Below are positions 34,345-43,610 of a stretch of DNA of 49,474 bases, in pieces; the stretch's first letter is position 1; each line of letters begins with the position of its first letter. The translations under genes and the position numbers were made by a program. Where the stretch lies: positions 1-49,474 of the forward strand of contig CANRET010000008.1 in assembly GCA_947629715.1 (NCBI GenBank), given 5' to 3'. Source of the stretch: an uncultured Akkermansia sp. (lineage in GTDB: Bacteria; Verrucomicrobiota; Verrucomicrobiia; Verrucomicrobiales; Akkermansiaceae). The notes beneath the pieces are model-generated. The model ran no database searches. It was not told the origin of the DNA and was given only the letters and a program-made list of their open reading frames with translations.

Positions 34345-35373
34345 ATGTCGCAGAGTCTTCTCGAAGTATCTCAGCTTTGCATGCGCTTCCCGGTGCAGAG
34401 TGACTTGTTTTCCAAGACGAAGCGATGGGTCAAGGCTGTAGATGGCGTGAGCTTTTCTATAGCTTCAGGTCAGACGCTTGGCCTCGTGGGCGAATCCGGT
34501 TGCGGTAAGAGTACCGTTGCGCGCTGCATTGTGCGCCTTTTGGAACCTGTTGGCGGGATCATACGTCTGATGGGACGCGACATTACCCATCTTCCTCAAT
34601 GGCGTTTGAGGAAAGTTCGACGAGATGTGCAGCTCATGTTCCAGGATTCGGCGGATGCGCTTGACCCGCGTATGGATGTACGTCATATCATTGAAGAACC
34701 CATGCTGGTGCAGGGTGGGGAGTCATCGAAGACCCGGCAGGCGCGTGTGCTTGAGCTCTTGGATCGTGTGGGACTTCCAAAGAGTTCGCTCAACAAATTC
34801 CCACATGAGTTTTCCGGAGGCCAGAGGCAGCGTATAGGCATTGCGCGAGCACTCTCGCATTGTCCGAAACTACTCATTCTGGATGAGCCCGTGAGCGCGC
34901 TGGACGCGTCGGTGCAATCCCAAGCTCTCAATTTGCTCATGGAATTGCAACGTGAACTCGGCTTGGCTTACCTCTTTATCTCGCATGATCTCTCCGTGGT
35001 GCGGCACGTATCTGATCGCGTGGCGGTGATGTATGCCGGGAAAATTGTGGAGGAGGCTGAGGCCGATGATCTCTACCGCGCACCACGCCACGCGTACACC
35101 CAAGCGCTTTTACAGGCTGTGCCTGCAGTGGGCATTGCGGCGTCTGCGCAGCCTGTTCTTCCCGGAGAGTCGTCCGGCTCCATTGATCCTCCTCCCGGTA
35201 GTGCGTTCGGGCACCGCATTCAGCATCCGCTGGTGAAAGTGACCTCAACGATGGATCTGACGCCTGTCGCGATTGAGCCGGGGCACCTTGTGGCGCCCGA
35301 TCCGTGTGCGCTCTCGCCGGAAGATGTGCAGCGACTCGGCATCAAACTTCCAGACCCCGTATGTCTTTCCTGA
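34345..35373 (+). CDS. ABC transporter ATP-binding protein, OppF/DppF type
   Basis: This 342-residue ATPase has Walker A ([12 protein letters not shown]), the Q-loop ([15 protein letters not shown]), the signature [15 protein letters not shown], Walker B ([12 protein letters not shown]) and the switch His (FISHDLSV), all intact. It resembles ATPases of oligo- or dipeptide importers. The C-terminal oligo-HPY region is altered: [14 protein letters not shown] replaces the usual cysteine-containing PSGCxFxxRCP. No permease, OppD or binding-protein gene is adjacent, so its partner is elsewhere or it has another role. It lies 15 bases after der and overlaps tatC by 13 bases. Confidence 0.88.
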   Translation: MSQSLLEVSQLCMRFPVQSDLFSKTKRWVKAVDGVSFSIASGQTLGLVGESGCGKSTVARCIVRLLEPVGGIIRLMGRDITHLPQWRLRKVRRDVQLMFQDSADALDPRMDVRHIIEEPMLVQGGESSKTRQARVLELLDRVGLPKSSLNKFPHEFSGGQRQRIGIARALSHCPKLLILDEPVSALDASVQSQALNLLMELQRELGLAYLFISHDLSVVRHVSDRVAVMYAGKIVEEAEADDLYRAPRHAYTQALLQAVPAVGIAASAQPVLPGESSGSIDPPPGSAFGHRIQHPLVKVTSTMDLTPVAIEPGHLVAPDPCALSPEDVQRLGIKLPDPVCLS

Positions 35374-36440
35374 AATCCATGATTGAAGTTCGTCAGAAGG
35401 GCGGGCATGCGGAGATGAGTTTCCTGGAGCACTTGGAGGAGCTTCGCCGCACGCTGGTAAGTATGGGAGCTGTTACTTTGCTGTCCATGCTGGTTTGTTT
35501 CGGGTTCACGTCTTCTCTGCTCGGTCTGCTGCGTTATCCGGTGGAGCAGGTCTGGCTGGAGCACGAGCGGCAGCATCTTCCCTCGGACGTGTCAGCTCAG
35601 GATTGGGTGACAGCCAAGGAGCTTCAAGCTGCTCGTGTCGGCCTTCCTCCCGAGCTTCGCGATGATCTGGAAAGGCGTTTTCCAACGACTGTGCTTGCAC
35701 TGGCGGATGCTTTGGATTATCTGCGTGCGGCGGCAACTCTTCCTCCGGAACAACAGTCAGATTTCTTGCAGAGGGGTGATGCCGAGCCGCTGCGGCTTTC
35801 CCGCGCTTTGCATGCCGCTGGCGCCGATCTTCACGTGGGACAGGGAAGCAGTGAGCCGCGCATCATGGGCGCTTTTCAGCCCGGGGAGGCCTTCCTGCTC
35901 TCGGTGCAACTGGCTTTTTTCGGAGGGGTGATACTGGCGAGTCCTATTCTGCTGTACCTTGCGCTGCGTTTTATCTTGCCGGGACTGTTGGAGCATGAAA
36001 AACGCGTGCTTTTCTGCAGTCTTGGGTGGGGTGTTCTTCTCTTTTTATTCGGCTGCGCATTCGCCTATTGGGCCGTTCTTCCGCGGGTTTTGGCGTTTTT
36101 CTATGAGTACTCGTGGAGCCTGGGAATAGCGAACGATTGGCGCATCGGCTATTATTTGAGCTTTGCCGTGAAACTTATCCTCGTGTTCGGGCTCATCTTT
36201 GAGCTCCCCGTCGTACTCTATCCTCTCATGCGCTTCGGGATATTGACGCGTCAACGGATGAGGTTCATGCGTCCGTACATGCTCGTGGGCAGTTTTGCAG
36301 CTGCTCTGCTGCTGGCACCGGCGCCGGATCCCGGCACCATGCTGCTCATGGCGCTTCCGCTCTACTTACTCTACGAACTCTGCCTCCTCTTTGCCAAAGA
36401 CGTCCCGCGCGACGCTCAATCCAATTCTTCATCGGTATAG
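35361..36440 (+). CDS. tatC: Sec-independent protein translocase TatC with an enlarged first periplasmic loop
   Basis: This 359-residue core subunit of the twin-arginine translocase is longer than most relatives (about 240-260). The N-terminal FLEHLEELRRTLV signature, FQPGEAFLLSVQLAFFGGVI, and the later segments PGLLEHEKRVLF and FELPVVLYPLMRFGIL are present and account for six membrane segments. The extra length, about 100 residues, lies between the first membrane segment and the FQPGEAF motif and is rich in Leu, Glu, Arg and Ala. The start at 35361 is chosen for homology and overlaps the ABC gene by 13 bases. tatA/tatB are not in the window. Confidence 0.93.
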   Translation: MSFLKSMIEVRQKGGHAEMSFLEHLEELRRTLVSMGAVTLLSMLVCFGFTSSLLGLLRYPVEQVWLEHERQHLPSDVSAQDWVTAKELQAARVGLPPELRDDLERRFPTTVLALADALDYLRAAATLPPEQQSDFLQRGDAEPLRLSRALHAAGADLHVGQGSSEPRIMGAFQPGEAFLLSVQLAFFGGVILASPILLYLALRFILPGLLEHEKRVLFCSLGWGVLLFLFGCAFAYWAVLPRVLAFFYEYSWSLGIANDWRIGYYLSFAVKLILVFGLIFELPVVLYPLMRFGILTRQRMRFMRPYMLVGSFAAALLLAPAPDPGTMLLMALPLYLLYELCLLFAKDVPRDAQSNSSSV

Positions 36441-36769
36441 GGGAACTCAAAGCCGTGAAGCACTATCCATGGCGCGGCGAAAAGTATTTGAATCCTCTAT
36501 CCCGTTCCGGAAGTTGTTCTGTCACCGCCAAATTCACAGCGGGCTTGTTTCACGAGTAACGGCGAGGAGGAAAAACATCCTGACTTACGATTGACGATGT
36601 GAGGAGCTAATACGCGGAAATGTCCCGTTCTCTTCTTGCAAGAGGCGGCCCTACTTTGTCACAAACACGCCTTCTTGACCAGCTTTTTTCGTTGTTTCTT
36701 TCTTTGCCTGTGCATTACAAAATCAGATGCGACACGAGACAGAGTGCAACTCGTGCTCATTTTCCCTTT
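36441..36769. other. intergenic region between convergent tatC and rsmB
   Basis: These 329 bases contain no convincing gene. A weak hairpin with arms CACGAG (36733-36738) and CTCGTG (36750-36755) lies 15 to 37 bases behind the rsmB stop and could serve as a terminator of the exbB-rsmB operon, but its T-tract is poor. I see no RNA gene or repeat. Confidence 0.4.
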
Positions 36770-38026
36770 TCATGTTTCCGGGGCACGGAGGAGAGCGCAG
36801 TAGGCGCCATCGGTGTGGTTACGGGGCGGGAGGATGAGACGTTCTTCGACGAGCGTCCAGGTAGGGTGTTTTTCCAGCAATTTTTGCACAAGCTGCGAGT
36901 TTTCCTCCGGTTCGATGGAGCAGGTGGAGTACACGAAACGTCCGCCCGGTTTGACGGCTTGCATGGCGTGCGTAGCAATTCGAAATTGCACGTCAGTCAG
37001 TTTTTGCAGCTCGGGGGGAGAGAGACGCCAGCGCACATCAACGCGGCGTTGCATGACCCCGGTGTTGCTGCATGGGACATCCGCAAGCACGGCGTCGAAG
37101 GCCGACAGGCAGGACTTCGGGCAGCCGAGAGACCAGTCGCAGAGTTGGACTTGGGGAGAAGCGGCAGGCGCGGCGCGGAGGAGATTTCTGCGAAGCATAG
37201 TGAGGCGGCTTTCCATGTTGTCCGTGGCAAGAAGGCTGCAGTTGCCGCAGGTGGAGGAGAGAATGGCGGTGGATTTACCGCCCGGCGCGGCGCACGTGTC
37301 GAGAATCTTCTCCTCGGCTGCGGGAGCGAGCAGTTCCACGCTGTGACGCGTGGCCGGGTCGGAGATGTAGATGTGACCGGCGCGCAGCTGTTCGTGCGGA
37401 AAGGGGCCTCCCGACAGGCGATACCAGCCCGGAAGATTGGGCAGGGGGGACCAATGGGGCGGGATGATGGAAGGAGGGTTCAGATCATTCACCCTGAGAA
37501 AGACGGCGGCGGGCTGTGAGTACCACTCCAGCAGTGCGCGGCATTCTTGTTCGCCGAAGTTGACGATCCAGCGATCCACGACCCAGTCCGGCATGGAATA
37601 GCGCAATCCGAGCGGAAGCTTTTCCTTCTCTTTCTCCCAATCATTTCTGCGCCGCAGAGCCTCGCGGAGAACGCCGTTTACCAGTCCACGGGCGCGAGCC
37701 GGGGCAATCTTTGCCTGTTCATTCACAACTGCGTAGTCCGGAAGGTGCAGCACAAAGAGTTGGCAGAGGCCGGAAAGCAGAAGATGACGCATTTCCGGTT
37801 GCAGGGGACGTCCTTTACGCAGCACGCTGAGCATGTGCTCCAAGTAGCGCAGATGCCGCAGAGTTCCAAGCACGATGGCTTGCAGCAGTGCGCGATCCGA
37901 GCTGCTCAATCCTTCTTCGGCGTGACGAATCAAAGAATCTGCGAACTCATTGTTCGCTTCATCCCATCGGCAGAGACATCTCCAAGCAAGGGTGCGTGCG
38001 GTCGGAGCTGGCATATTTCTCTTCAT
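36770..38026 (-). CDS. rsmB: 16S rRNA (cytosine-967-C5)-methyltransferase
   Basis: This 418-residue enzyme methylates C967 of 16S rRNA. An N-terminal NusB-like domain (TARTLAWRCLCRWDE and ALLQAIVLGTLRHLRYLEHM) is followed by the Sun/NOL1 methylase domain: LDTCAAPGGKSTAIL for S-adenosylmethionine, ADVPCSNTGVMQRRVDVRW with one active-site Cys, and FVYSTCSIEPEEN with the catalytic Cys. The start at 38026 overlaps the stop of the upstream phosphatase gene (ATGA), supporting coupling. It is the last gene of a six-gene operon. Confidence 0.93.
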   Translation of the reverse strand: MKRNMPAPTARTLAWRCLCRWDEANNEFADSLIRHAEEGLSSSDRALLQAIVLGTLRHLRYLEHMLSVLRKGRPLQPEMRHLLLSGLCQLFVLHLPDYAVVNEQAKIAPARARGLVNGVLREALRRRNDWEKEKEKLPLGLRYSMPDWVVDRWIVNFGEQECRALLEWYSQPAAVFLRVNDLNPPSIIPPHWSPLPNLPGWYRLSGGPFPHEQLRAGHIYISDPATRHSVELLAPAAEEKILDTCAAPGGKSTAILSSTCGNCSLLATDNMESRLTMLRRNLLRAAPAASPQVQLCDWSLGCPKSCLSAFDAVLADVPCSNTGVMQRRVDVRWRLSPPELQKLTDVQFRIATHAMQAVKPGGRFVYSTCSIEPEENSQLVQKLLEKHPTWTLVEERLILPPRNHTDGAYCALLRAPET

Positions 38027-38799
38027 ATCTGTGAGTCGGAAGGCAGCTTCAGAGTATCGTGCAGCGGAAGCTTGCCGTTCCACGCAATCATGGCGCCGGT
38101 GTGCGGATCATCAGCCTCCGGCGTGTATTCCAGGGTTCCCCCGGCAGATTCCAGGATCACCTGAGCAGCCGCGAAATCCCAGAGATGAATGCACTGTTCA
38201 ACGTATGCATCCAGCCTTCCTGCGGCCACGTAGCAGAGTGAGAGCGCCGCAGTTCCGAAGATGCGCACCTTGCACACTTGGGATGAGACGTGGGCGAAGC
38301 GGCGAATTCCCTCATCGCCGGAACCATCGTGGGCGCCATGTCCGATAAAGACGATCGCTTGCTGCATACGGGTGCGGTCTGAAACATGAATGGGATGTCC
38401 ATTTAATTGAGCAGGACCTCCTCTCAGCGCCGTGAAAAGTTCATTCGTCATGGGGGCGTACACGCATCCCAATTGCAGGACGCCATGCACGCGCAGCGCG
38501 ATGCTTACGCAAAAGAGAGGCAGTCCATAATAGTAATTCACTGTTCCGTCCAGAGGATCCACGATCCATTCGCAATCGCCTCCTTCGCCTCCCTCCTCTC
38601 CCAGCACAGCGTAGTTCGGGAACTCGGCATACAGCGTATCGCTGATGAGCTGCTGACATTCTTTGTCAAGGCGCAGTTTTACATCGTGCGCCAGCAGCGC
38701 ATCGACGGCTTTTTCGGACGCAAAATGAGCTCTCAGGAGTTTGCCTGCACGTTGAGCTGCAAACCGGGCGCTGCGCAGCTGATTCGAGAAGTCAATCAT
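38023..38799 (-). CDS. inositol monophosphatase family protein
   Basis: This 258-residue metal-dependent phosphatase shows the family's motifs: GEEGGEGG with the metal-binding Glu pair, WIVDPLDGTVNYYYGLPLF, the most conserved stretch, and HLWDFAAAQVILESAGG near the C-terminus. Substrates in bacteria range from inositol phosphates to histidinol phosphate or 3'-phosphoadenosine compounds, so the substrate is open. It overlaps the PBP-like gene upstream and rsmB downstream by 4 bases each. Confidence 0.92.
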   Translation of the reverse strand: MIDFSNQLRSARFAAQRAGKLLRAHFASEKAVDALLAHDVKLRLDKECQQLISDTLYAEFPNYAVLGEEGGEGGDCEWIVDPLDGTVNYYYGLPLFCVSIALRVHGVLQLGCVYAPMTNELFTALRGGPAQLNGHPIHVSDRTRMQQAIVFIGHGAHDGSGDEGIRRFAHVSSQVCKVRIFGTAALSLCYVAAGRLDAYVEQCIHLWDFAAAQVILESAGGTLEYTPEADDPHTGAMIAWNGKLPLHDTLKLPSDSQI

Positions 38800-40691
38800 T
38801 TTTGTTTGCCAGTGGTTTCGGCAGTTCGCAATTCGGCTCGTGCGCGTGTGTGCAGCTGGCGAGCCAGTGCGAGCGATGCCTGAGAGATCGGTCGTTGCAG
38901 TTCATGCGGGGTTTCGCATATTCCCCGGTTGTTTTCAACTCCCATCCATACAAAGACGGCTACACCTCGGTCGTTGAACACCATGGTCCATTGCCCGTGG
39001 TGATCGGGTAATTCTTCGTGCAAAACAAGCGGACATCCCTCGCGATAACGAAAGGGAGGGATATGCGAAATGGCTACGGCGCCTTCACGGCGGATATATT
39101 CGCCTCCTTTTGTTTTTTTTGCTGTGTAGATCAGGTGACCTCCTTGACTCCAGAGAGAGTCGATGAGTCTGAAGCTGTAGTCCAGTCCCATGTTCTGTAT
39201 GCTGAAAAGCGTACGCGCCAAGTCGATCATACGCACGTTGAAGAGACCGTCGTACAAATTGTTTTCGTGTTGTTTGTCGGGGAGTTCGGCGAGTTTAAGC
39301 GAGGAGATAAAGTTGTGCACGAGCTCGTAGCCAAGACGGGATCCGGTAACCCGCGCACTGTGTGCCACGATATGGCTTGCATTTCCGCCCGGCAAGCATG
39401 CGCTGCAAAAGACAAGCGGAGCCGCTACGCGTCCGGGTTTTACGAGCGTATGCCAGCGGTTGACACTGTCAGCAGCATTGCGACCGCAAGTGACGGCCAG
39501 TACATTGCCACGACTATTGAGGCGCGAGTCAATGATGAGAGTGCAGGCCTGCAGACGAAGTTCACCCGGTTTGATATCCGGAGCGTTATCGCGGCGCAGT
39601 GCGTCAGGACGTTTGGCTGAGGCAAAAAGTTTAGGCTGCAGCTCGTTCGGTTCTGTGCCGGGCAGATTGTTCCAATCTTCCGGCAGCGATGCAGATGGAT
39701 CTTCCACAGCTTTGACGGCGCTTGCCAGCGCACGCTCGGTGTATTGCTGTAGGGGCAGGCGCAAATAACTGAGTGCTGCCAGCCCTTGGGAGCGGTTGTT
39801 TTGCACCGCTTCCAGAGTGTCCAGTTCAGCGTTGGCCCACATCGCCGGGTAATTCTTATTAGCCGCCGTTGAGGCAGGAGAGCCGAGGGGATGGGTAGGT
39901 ATCCTCGCGGTATCAGCGGCTGTCATTTGCTCCGGGGTAATGAACCCCAGTTCGAGCATGCGCATGAGCGTTTCGTGGCGCGCTTTATCGGCCAGCACAG
40001 GGTTGCGCACAGGGTTGTACAGAGAAGGAGCGCGTACAATTCCAGCAAGCAGGGCAGATTCAGGCAGTGTCAGTTCACTTACTTTTTTCCCGAAATACAG
40101 ATGAGCAGCTTCTCGCAATCCATAGCAGTTTTGTCCGAAATAAATGCGACTCAGATACTGGCACAGGATGGTTTGCTTATCGTACGCCTTTTCAATACGC
40201 TGGGCCAGTACGATTTCAAGCAGCTTGCGATCAATCGTCTTGCCGCGCAGCTCGTACACATCTCGCGTGAGCTGCATGGTGATGGTGGAGGCTCCTTGCT
40301 TGTAGCCCATGGCTTCCAAGTTGTGAAAGACCGCACGCACTAAGGCGGAGTACACAACGCCGTTGTGCTCAAAAAAATGGTCGTCCTCGCGTGCGATGAA
40401 AGCGTAGATGAGGTGTTGCGGCAACTCATTCCAAGTGATGGGAGCATTGTTACGGTTGCTCAGCGGAGTGACTACGCGATTTGAGTGATCATAGAGAATG
40501 CTTCCGGGCAGACTTTTGGCCATTTGCTGCATGTCGTATTCTCCGGCGCGTACAGTGTACACCAGTAACACGCTGATGCATACAATCAGACAGAATATGC
40601 AAAAGACAACCGGCACCCACAATAATTTTTTCCGGATGCTCAACACGTGGTACCAGCGCTTGCGGCGATTTTGGGCGGGAGCGTAGAACAT
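38796..40691 (-). CDS. class A PBP-like peptidoglycan glycosyltransferase with a degenerate transpeptidase domain
   Basis: This 631-residue inner-membrane protein has one N-terminal membrane segment (residues 24-46), then a GT51 glycosyltransferase domain with REDDHFFEHNGV (catalytic Glu102), GASTITMQLTRDVYE and the second Glu at RKLLEIVLAQRIEK. It should polymerise glycan strands from lipid II. The C-terminal part still aligns with penicillin-binding transpeptidases (NVLAVTCGRNAADSVNRW). However, where SxxK is expected it reads GRVAAP (Ser to Arg421, Lys to Ala424), and no SxN or KTG box follows. It is therefore probably monofunctional and not inhibited by beta-lactams. It overlaps the phosphatase gene by 4 bases. 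Confidence 0.88.
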   Translation of the reverse strand: MFYAPAQNRRKRWYHVLSIRKKLLWVPVVFCIFCLIVCISVLLVYTVRAGEYDMQQMAKSLPGSILYDHSNRVVTPLSNRNNAPITWNELPQHLIYAFIAREDDHFFEHNGVVYSALVRAVFHNLEAMGYKQGASTITMQLTRDVYELRGKTIDRKLLEIVLAQRIEKAYDKQTILCQYLSRIYFGQNCYGLREAAHLYFGKKVSELTLPESALLAGIVRAPSLYNPVRNPVLADKARHETLMRMLELGFITPEQMTAADTARIPTHPLGSPASTAANKNYPAMWANAELDTLEAVQNNRSQGLAALSYLRLPLQQYTERALASAVKAVEDPSASLPEDWNNLPGTEPNELQPKLFASAKRPDALRRDNAPDIKPGELRLQACTLIIDSRLNSRGNVLAVTCGRNAADSVNRWHTLVKPGRVAAPLVFCSACLPGGNASHIVAHSARVTGSRLGYELVHNFISSLKLAELPDKQHENNLYDGLFNVRMIDLARTLFSIQNMGLDYSFRLIDSLWSQGGHLIYTAKKTKGGEYIRREGAVAISHIPPFRYREGCPLVLHEELPDHHGQWTMVFNDRGVAVFVWMGVENNRGICETPHELQRPISQASLALARQLHTRARAELRTAETTGKQK

Positions 40692-40692
40692 G

Positions 40693-43146
40693 CTATTTGG
40701 GCGACGGGATATCTGCTTCCATGAATCGACGCGCTTCTAAGGGAGGCATCCAACCGGGAAAATCCGCACGCAGTGTGTTTTTGTATTGCTCGGCTTCCGC
40801 CTCTTTTCCCCCTCGCGTTAATGCTGTGATAAGCTTATATGTTGCGAGAGGTTTGAGTTCCGCATCGCTCACGACATTCGCTACACGCCCATAGTATTTC
40901 GCTGCATCGTCATAGGCTCTCTGCGCATAGCAAGTGTCGCCCAAAGAGATGAAAAGCGAGGACTTGATCGGACCGTCAACCCCGAGAGCAATAGCTTCTT
41001 CGCATACGCTGCGCGCTTCCTTCACGCGCTTCAGACCCAGAAGCAATTGCGCCATATCGCGCATGCCTTCCGCCCTCCTGTAGGGTTGGGTTTCCATGGA
41101 TACGTAATGTTGAGCAGCTTCGTAACCCTTCTCAAAAAGACGCAGCTGGAGACGAGCTCGCGCCAGAAGCTTCCACACAAGCGGTTCCACTTGAGGACGT
41201 TCCCTGCGCGTTCCGTCCGACGCCGTGTAGGGTTCCTTCGGTTCGCGCTCCAAGGCGTCACTGAGAAGCCTCTCTGCTGCCAGATACTTTTTCTTTTGGA
41301 AGCACATCCACCCGCACCAACGCAAAATTCCCGGTGGCAACGCATTGTAGGAGGCGAGATTCGTTTTTTTCATGCGTTCCAATGCAGCTTGCAAATTATC
41401 GGCGTCTTGAAGTTTGAAGTAGCACTGCACAAGAGCCGTTTCCACGCGGGAGGAATAGAGTTCCGGGTTGATCGTGGCGGCTTCCTTAAAATGCTGTATG
41501 GCATCGGCCGGGCGCGTTTCATACAGGACGCAGGCGATGCTGTAGTGCGCTTCGGCGAGAGCCGCCGGTTTGATACGACCTCGGCAGGAGATGAGTCCCT
41601 CATAGTATCTCACCATGCGCTGTGGGTCGCCTTTGCTCGCTTGCGCGGCTTTTTGCCAGCACGCCAGCACGGCATCCGCCCCCGGGTAGTTGGAGATCAC
41701 ATAGTCAAAGTCACGCAGAGCTTCAGTGGGCTTATTTTGCTTGGCATACACGGTTCCTCGTAGTGTGTAGGCATCCGGAAGGCGAGGGTCGTTCTTGTAG
41801 GTGTTGATAAAATGATTGAGCGTGGGTATGGGGTCGTAAGTTTCACCCTGCGCGGCTGTCCATGCCTTTTTATACTCTGCATCTGCGCGAATCGAGGACG
41901 GGAGTTGCTCAATGCGTACGGCATCGAACTGGCGTGCCGCTTCATCAGGGGCGGAAGGCATGATTCGATCGGCGTAGGTAAAGCGCACCCAGTCGCAAAT
42001 CGGCAGATTTTCTGCAGGTGAGCCAGGGACCGCATACACGCTCAGAAAACGCTGAGCCAGGCTCACCACATTCACCGAGCGCAAATGTTGAGCGCACACG
42101 ATACGCCTGTAAGCGGCATCCGCTCCCAGCAATCCTCCCATTTGGCATTTCTCCGCCATTTCAAACCACTGGTCAGCTTGCTCGTAACGTTCCATTTCCA
42201 TGTATGCTTGTCCCACGATAAGCGCGCGGCGAGCCTCTTTTTCCGGGTCATTCAGCGGGTGGTAATTCTGAGAGACCTGTTTGAAAATGCCTGCGTAGTC
42301 CTTCTTTTTGTACAGTCGGGTGAGAGTGTGCAGCTGCGCTTCCGCAACGTACTGCGTCATGTTGTCGATACCGGACACGAGGTCGTAGAATTTTTGGGCC
42401 TCATCGTCTCTGCCTAACTTGGTAGCCAGACGAGCGGCTTGAAGCGTTGCTATTCCCAACACGTTTTTTTCCACATCCTTCATGCTGATGAGCCGGGTAA
42501 ACAGAGCATAAGCTTCCTCATCCCTGTGATCCTCGGTTTTCATCTGCGCCAGCGCAAGAAGACTTGCATGGACAATGGACGACTGCACTCCTTGTTGTTC
42601 GCTGATTTGTTTGAAGATGCTCTCCGCTTCCCGACGTTTGTTTTGCTGCAGCAGAACGCGACCGAGGCGGTAGAGGGCATCAGTGCGCAGTTCGGAGCGG
42701 CGCGATTCACGCACGACAATACGGTAGTAGCCAGCAGCTTTTCCCCACAGAGAACGATCGGAGGCTTGCGTGCCCAGCTTGTACGCAGCAGCGGCTGAGT
42801 ATTCGCCGCGCATGTTATTGGCTAATCTTCCCAGCAACTCGTTTGCAGCTGCGGGGTTTCCCGCTTCGTCCAGACAAACAGCCTGCAAGTAGAGAGCTTT
42901 GTTCACGTCCGAAGCCTTGGGGAAGCGCTTTACGTAATCGGAAAAAAGCTTTGCGGCTTGGAGAAGGTCGGACTGTTTTTGTTCCGGGTCTGCCACCTGC
43001 GCTTTTGCTTGGGAATAAACTTGCTCTGCAATAGCCATGGCATCCGTGCGAGGGCGGGAGACCAGCGGACGATCCGCCTGTTGCGCGGATGCCACTTGTA
43101 CAGCGAGCATGATCAGGATGATGAAGTGGGGGGAGCGCGGTATCAT
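40693..43146 (-). CDS. large secreted tetratricopeptide-repeat protein
   Basis: This 817-residue protein has a signal peptide (cleavage near SAQ, residue 21) followed by a long array of helix pairs of TPR type, for example ALYLQAVCLDEAGNPAAANE, TDALYRLGRVLLQQNKRREAE, and AYTLRGTVYAKQNKPTEALR. It is predicted to be a periplasmic scaffold. Its place directly behind exbB and exbD suggests it works with that proton-driven pair, as TPR proteins of Tol-Pal type do, though the similarity to CpoB is only in layout. It ends 1 base before the PBP-like gene begins. Confidence 0.82.
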   Translation of the reverse strand: MIPRSPHFIILIMLAVQVASAQQADRPLVSRPRTDAMAIAEQVYSQAKAQVADPEQKQSDLLQAAKLFSDYVKRFPKASDVNKALYLQAVCLDEAGNPAAANELLGRLANNMRGEYSAAAAYKLGTQASDRSLWGKAAGYYRIVVRESRRSELRTDALYRLGRVLLQQNKRREAESIFKQISEQQGVQSSIVHASLLALAQMKTEDHRDEEAYALFTRLISMKDVEKNVLGIATLQAARLATKLGRDDEAQKFYDLVSGIDNMTQYVAEAQLHTLTRLYKKKDYAGIFKQVSQNYHPLNDPEKEARRALIVGQAYMEMERYEQADQWFEMAEKCQMGGLLGADAAYRRIVCAQHLRSVNVVSLAQRFLSVYAVPGSPAENLPICDWVRFTYADRIMPSAPDEAARQFDAVRIEQLPSSIRADAEYKKAWTAAQGETYDPIPTLNHFINTYKNDPRLPDAYTLRGTVYAKQNKPTEALRDFDYVISNYPGADAVLACWQKAAQASKGDPQRMVRYYEGLISCRGRIKPAALAEAHYSIACVLYETRPADAIQHFKEAATINPELYSSRVETALVQCYFKLQDADNLQAALERMKKTNLASYNALPPGILRWCGWMCFQKKKYLAAERLLSDALEREPKEPYTASDGTRRERPQVEPLVWKLLARARLQLRLFEKGYEAAQHYVSMETQPYRRAEGMRDMAQLLLGLKRVKEARSVCEEAIALGVDGPIKSSLFISLGDTCYAQRAYDDAAKYYGRVANVVSDAELKPLATYKLITALTRGGKEAEAEQYKNTLRADFPGWMPPLEARRFMEADIPSPK

Positions 43147-43159
43147 GGCAGCACGTTAT

Positions 43160-43597
43160 TCACTTTTGTCTTTCACGCGTGGGAAGCTGTTTTGAGAAAG
43201 AGACATTCCATACGCCGGCTTGTGAGCAGGTGGAGATGACATCCGCTACTTTCTGCCAGCGCATTTCTGCATCCCCGCGTATTCGAACGGCTTGATTGGG
43301 GTTCACCGCGATCATGCGCTGCAACATGGCCAGCAGCTTTTCACGTGTAAACTCTTCCCGGTCAATAGTGATCACGAGTTCCCCATTTTCCTCCCGTGCA
43401 TTGATGATGATTTCATCGATAGCGCGAGACGCCTCTTCCGTTGTTTTCGGAGCGGTGGGTACCTTCACTTTCAAATCCTGCTCGTTGAGGATAAACTTTT
43501 GCGTGACCACGAAGAAGATGAGCAACAGAAACACCACATCCAGCATGGGCGCCAGCTGGAAGCCTATGGAATCCGGTACCTTGACGTTGAGTTTCAT
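43160..43597 (-). CDS. exbD: ExbD/TolR family protein
   Basis: This 145-residue protein has one membrane segment (LAPMLDVVFLLLIFFVVTQKF) with the essential Asp19 that couples proton flow, followed by a periplasmic domain (GELVITIDREEFTREKLLAML and AVRIRGDAEMRWQKVADVI). Together with ExbB it powers TonB-dependent transport or Tol-like envelope functions. It starts 13 bases after exbB. Which of the two systems it serves cannot be decided, because no tonB, tolA or pal is in the window. Confidence 0.92.
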   Translation of the reverse strand: MKLNVKVPDSIGFQLAPMLDVVFLLLIFFVVTQKFILNEQDLKVKVPTAPKTTEEASRAIDEIIINAREENGELVITIDREEFTREKLLAMLQRMIAVNPNQAVRIRGDAEMRWQKVADVISTCSQAGVWNVSFSKQLPTRERQK

Positions 43598-43610
43598 GCT
43601 TCTTTCCCGT

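Noticed and set aside
36472..36594. Small plus-strand frame (about 41 codons) beginning MARRKVFESS between tatC and rsmB
   Set aside because: It is short, has no ribosome binding site, promoter or recognisable feature, and may arise by chance.
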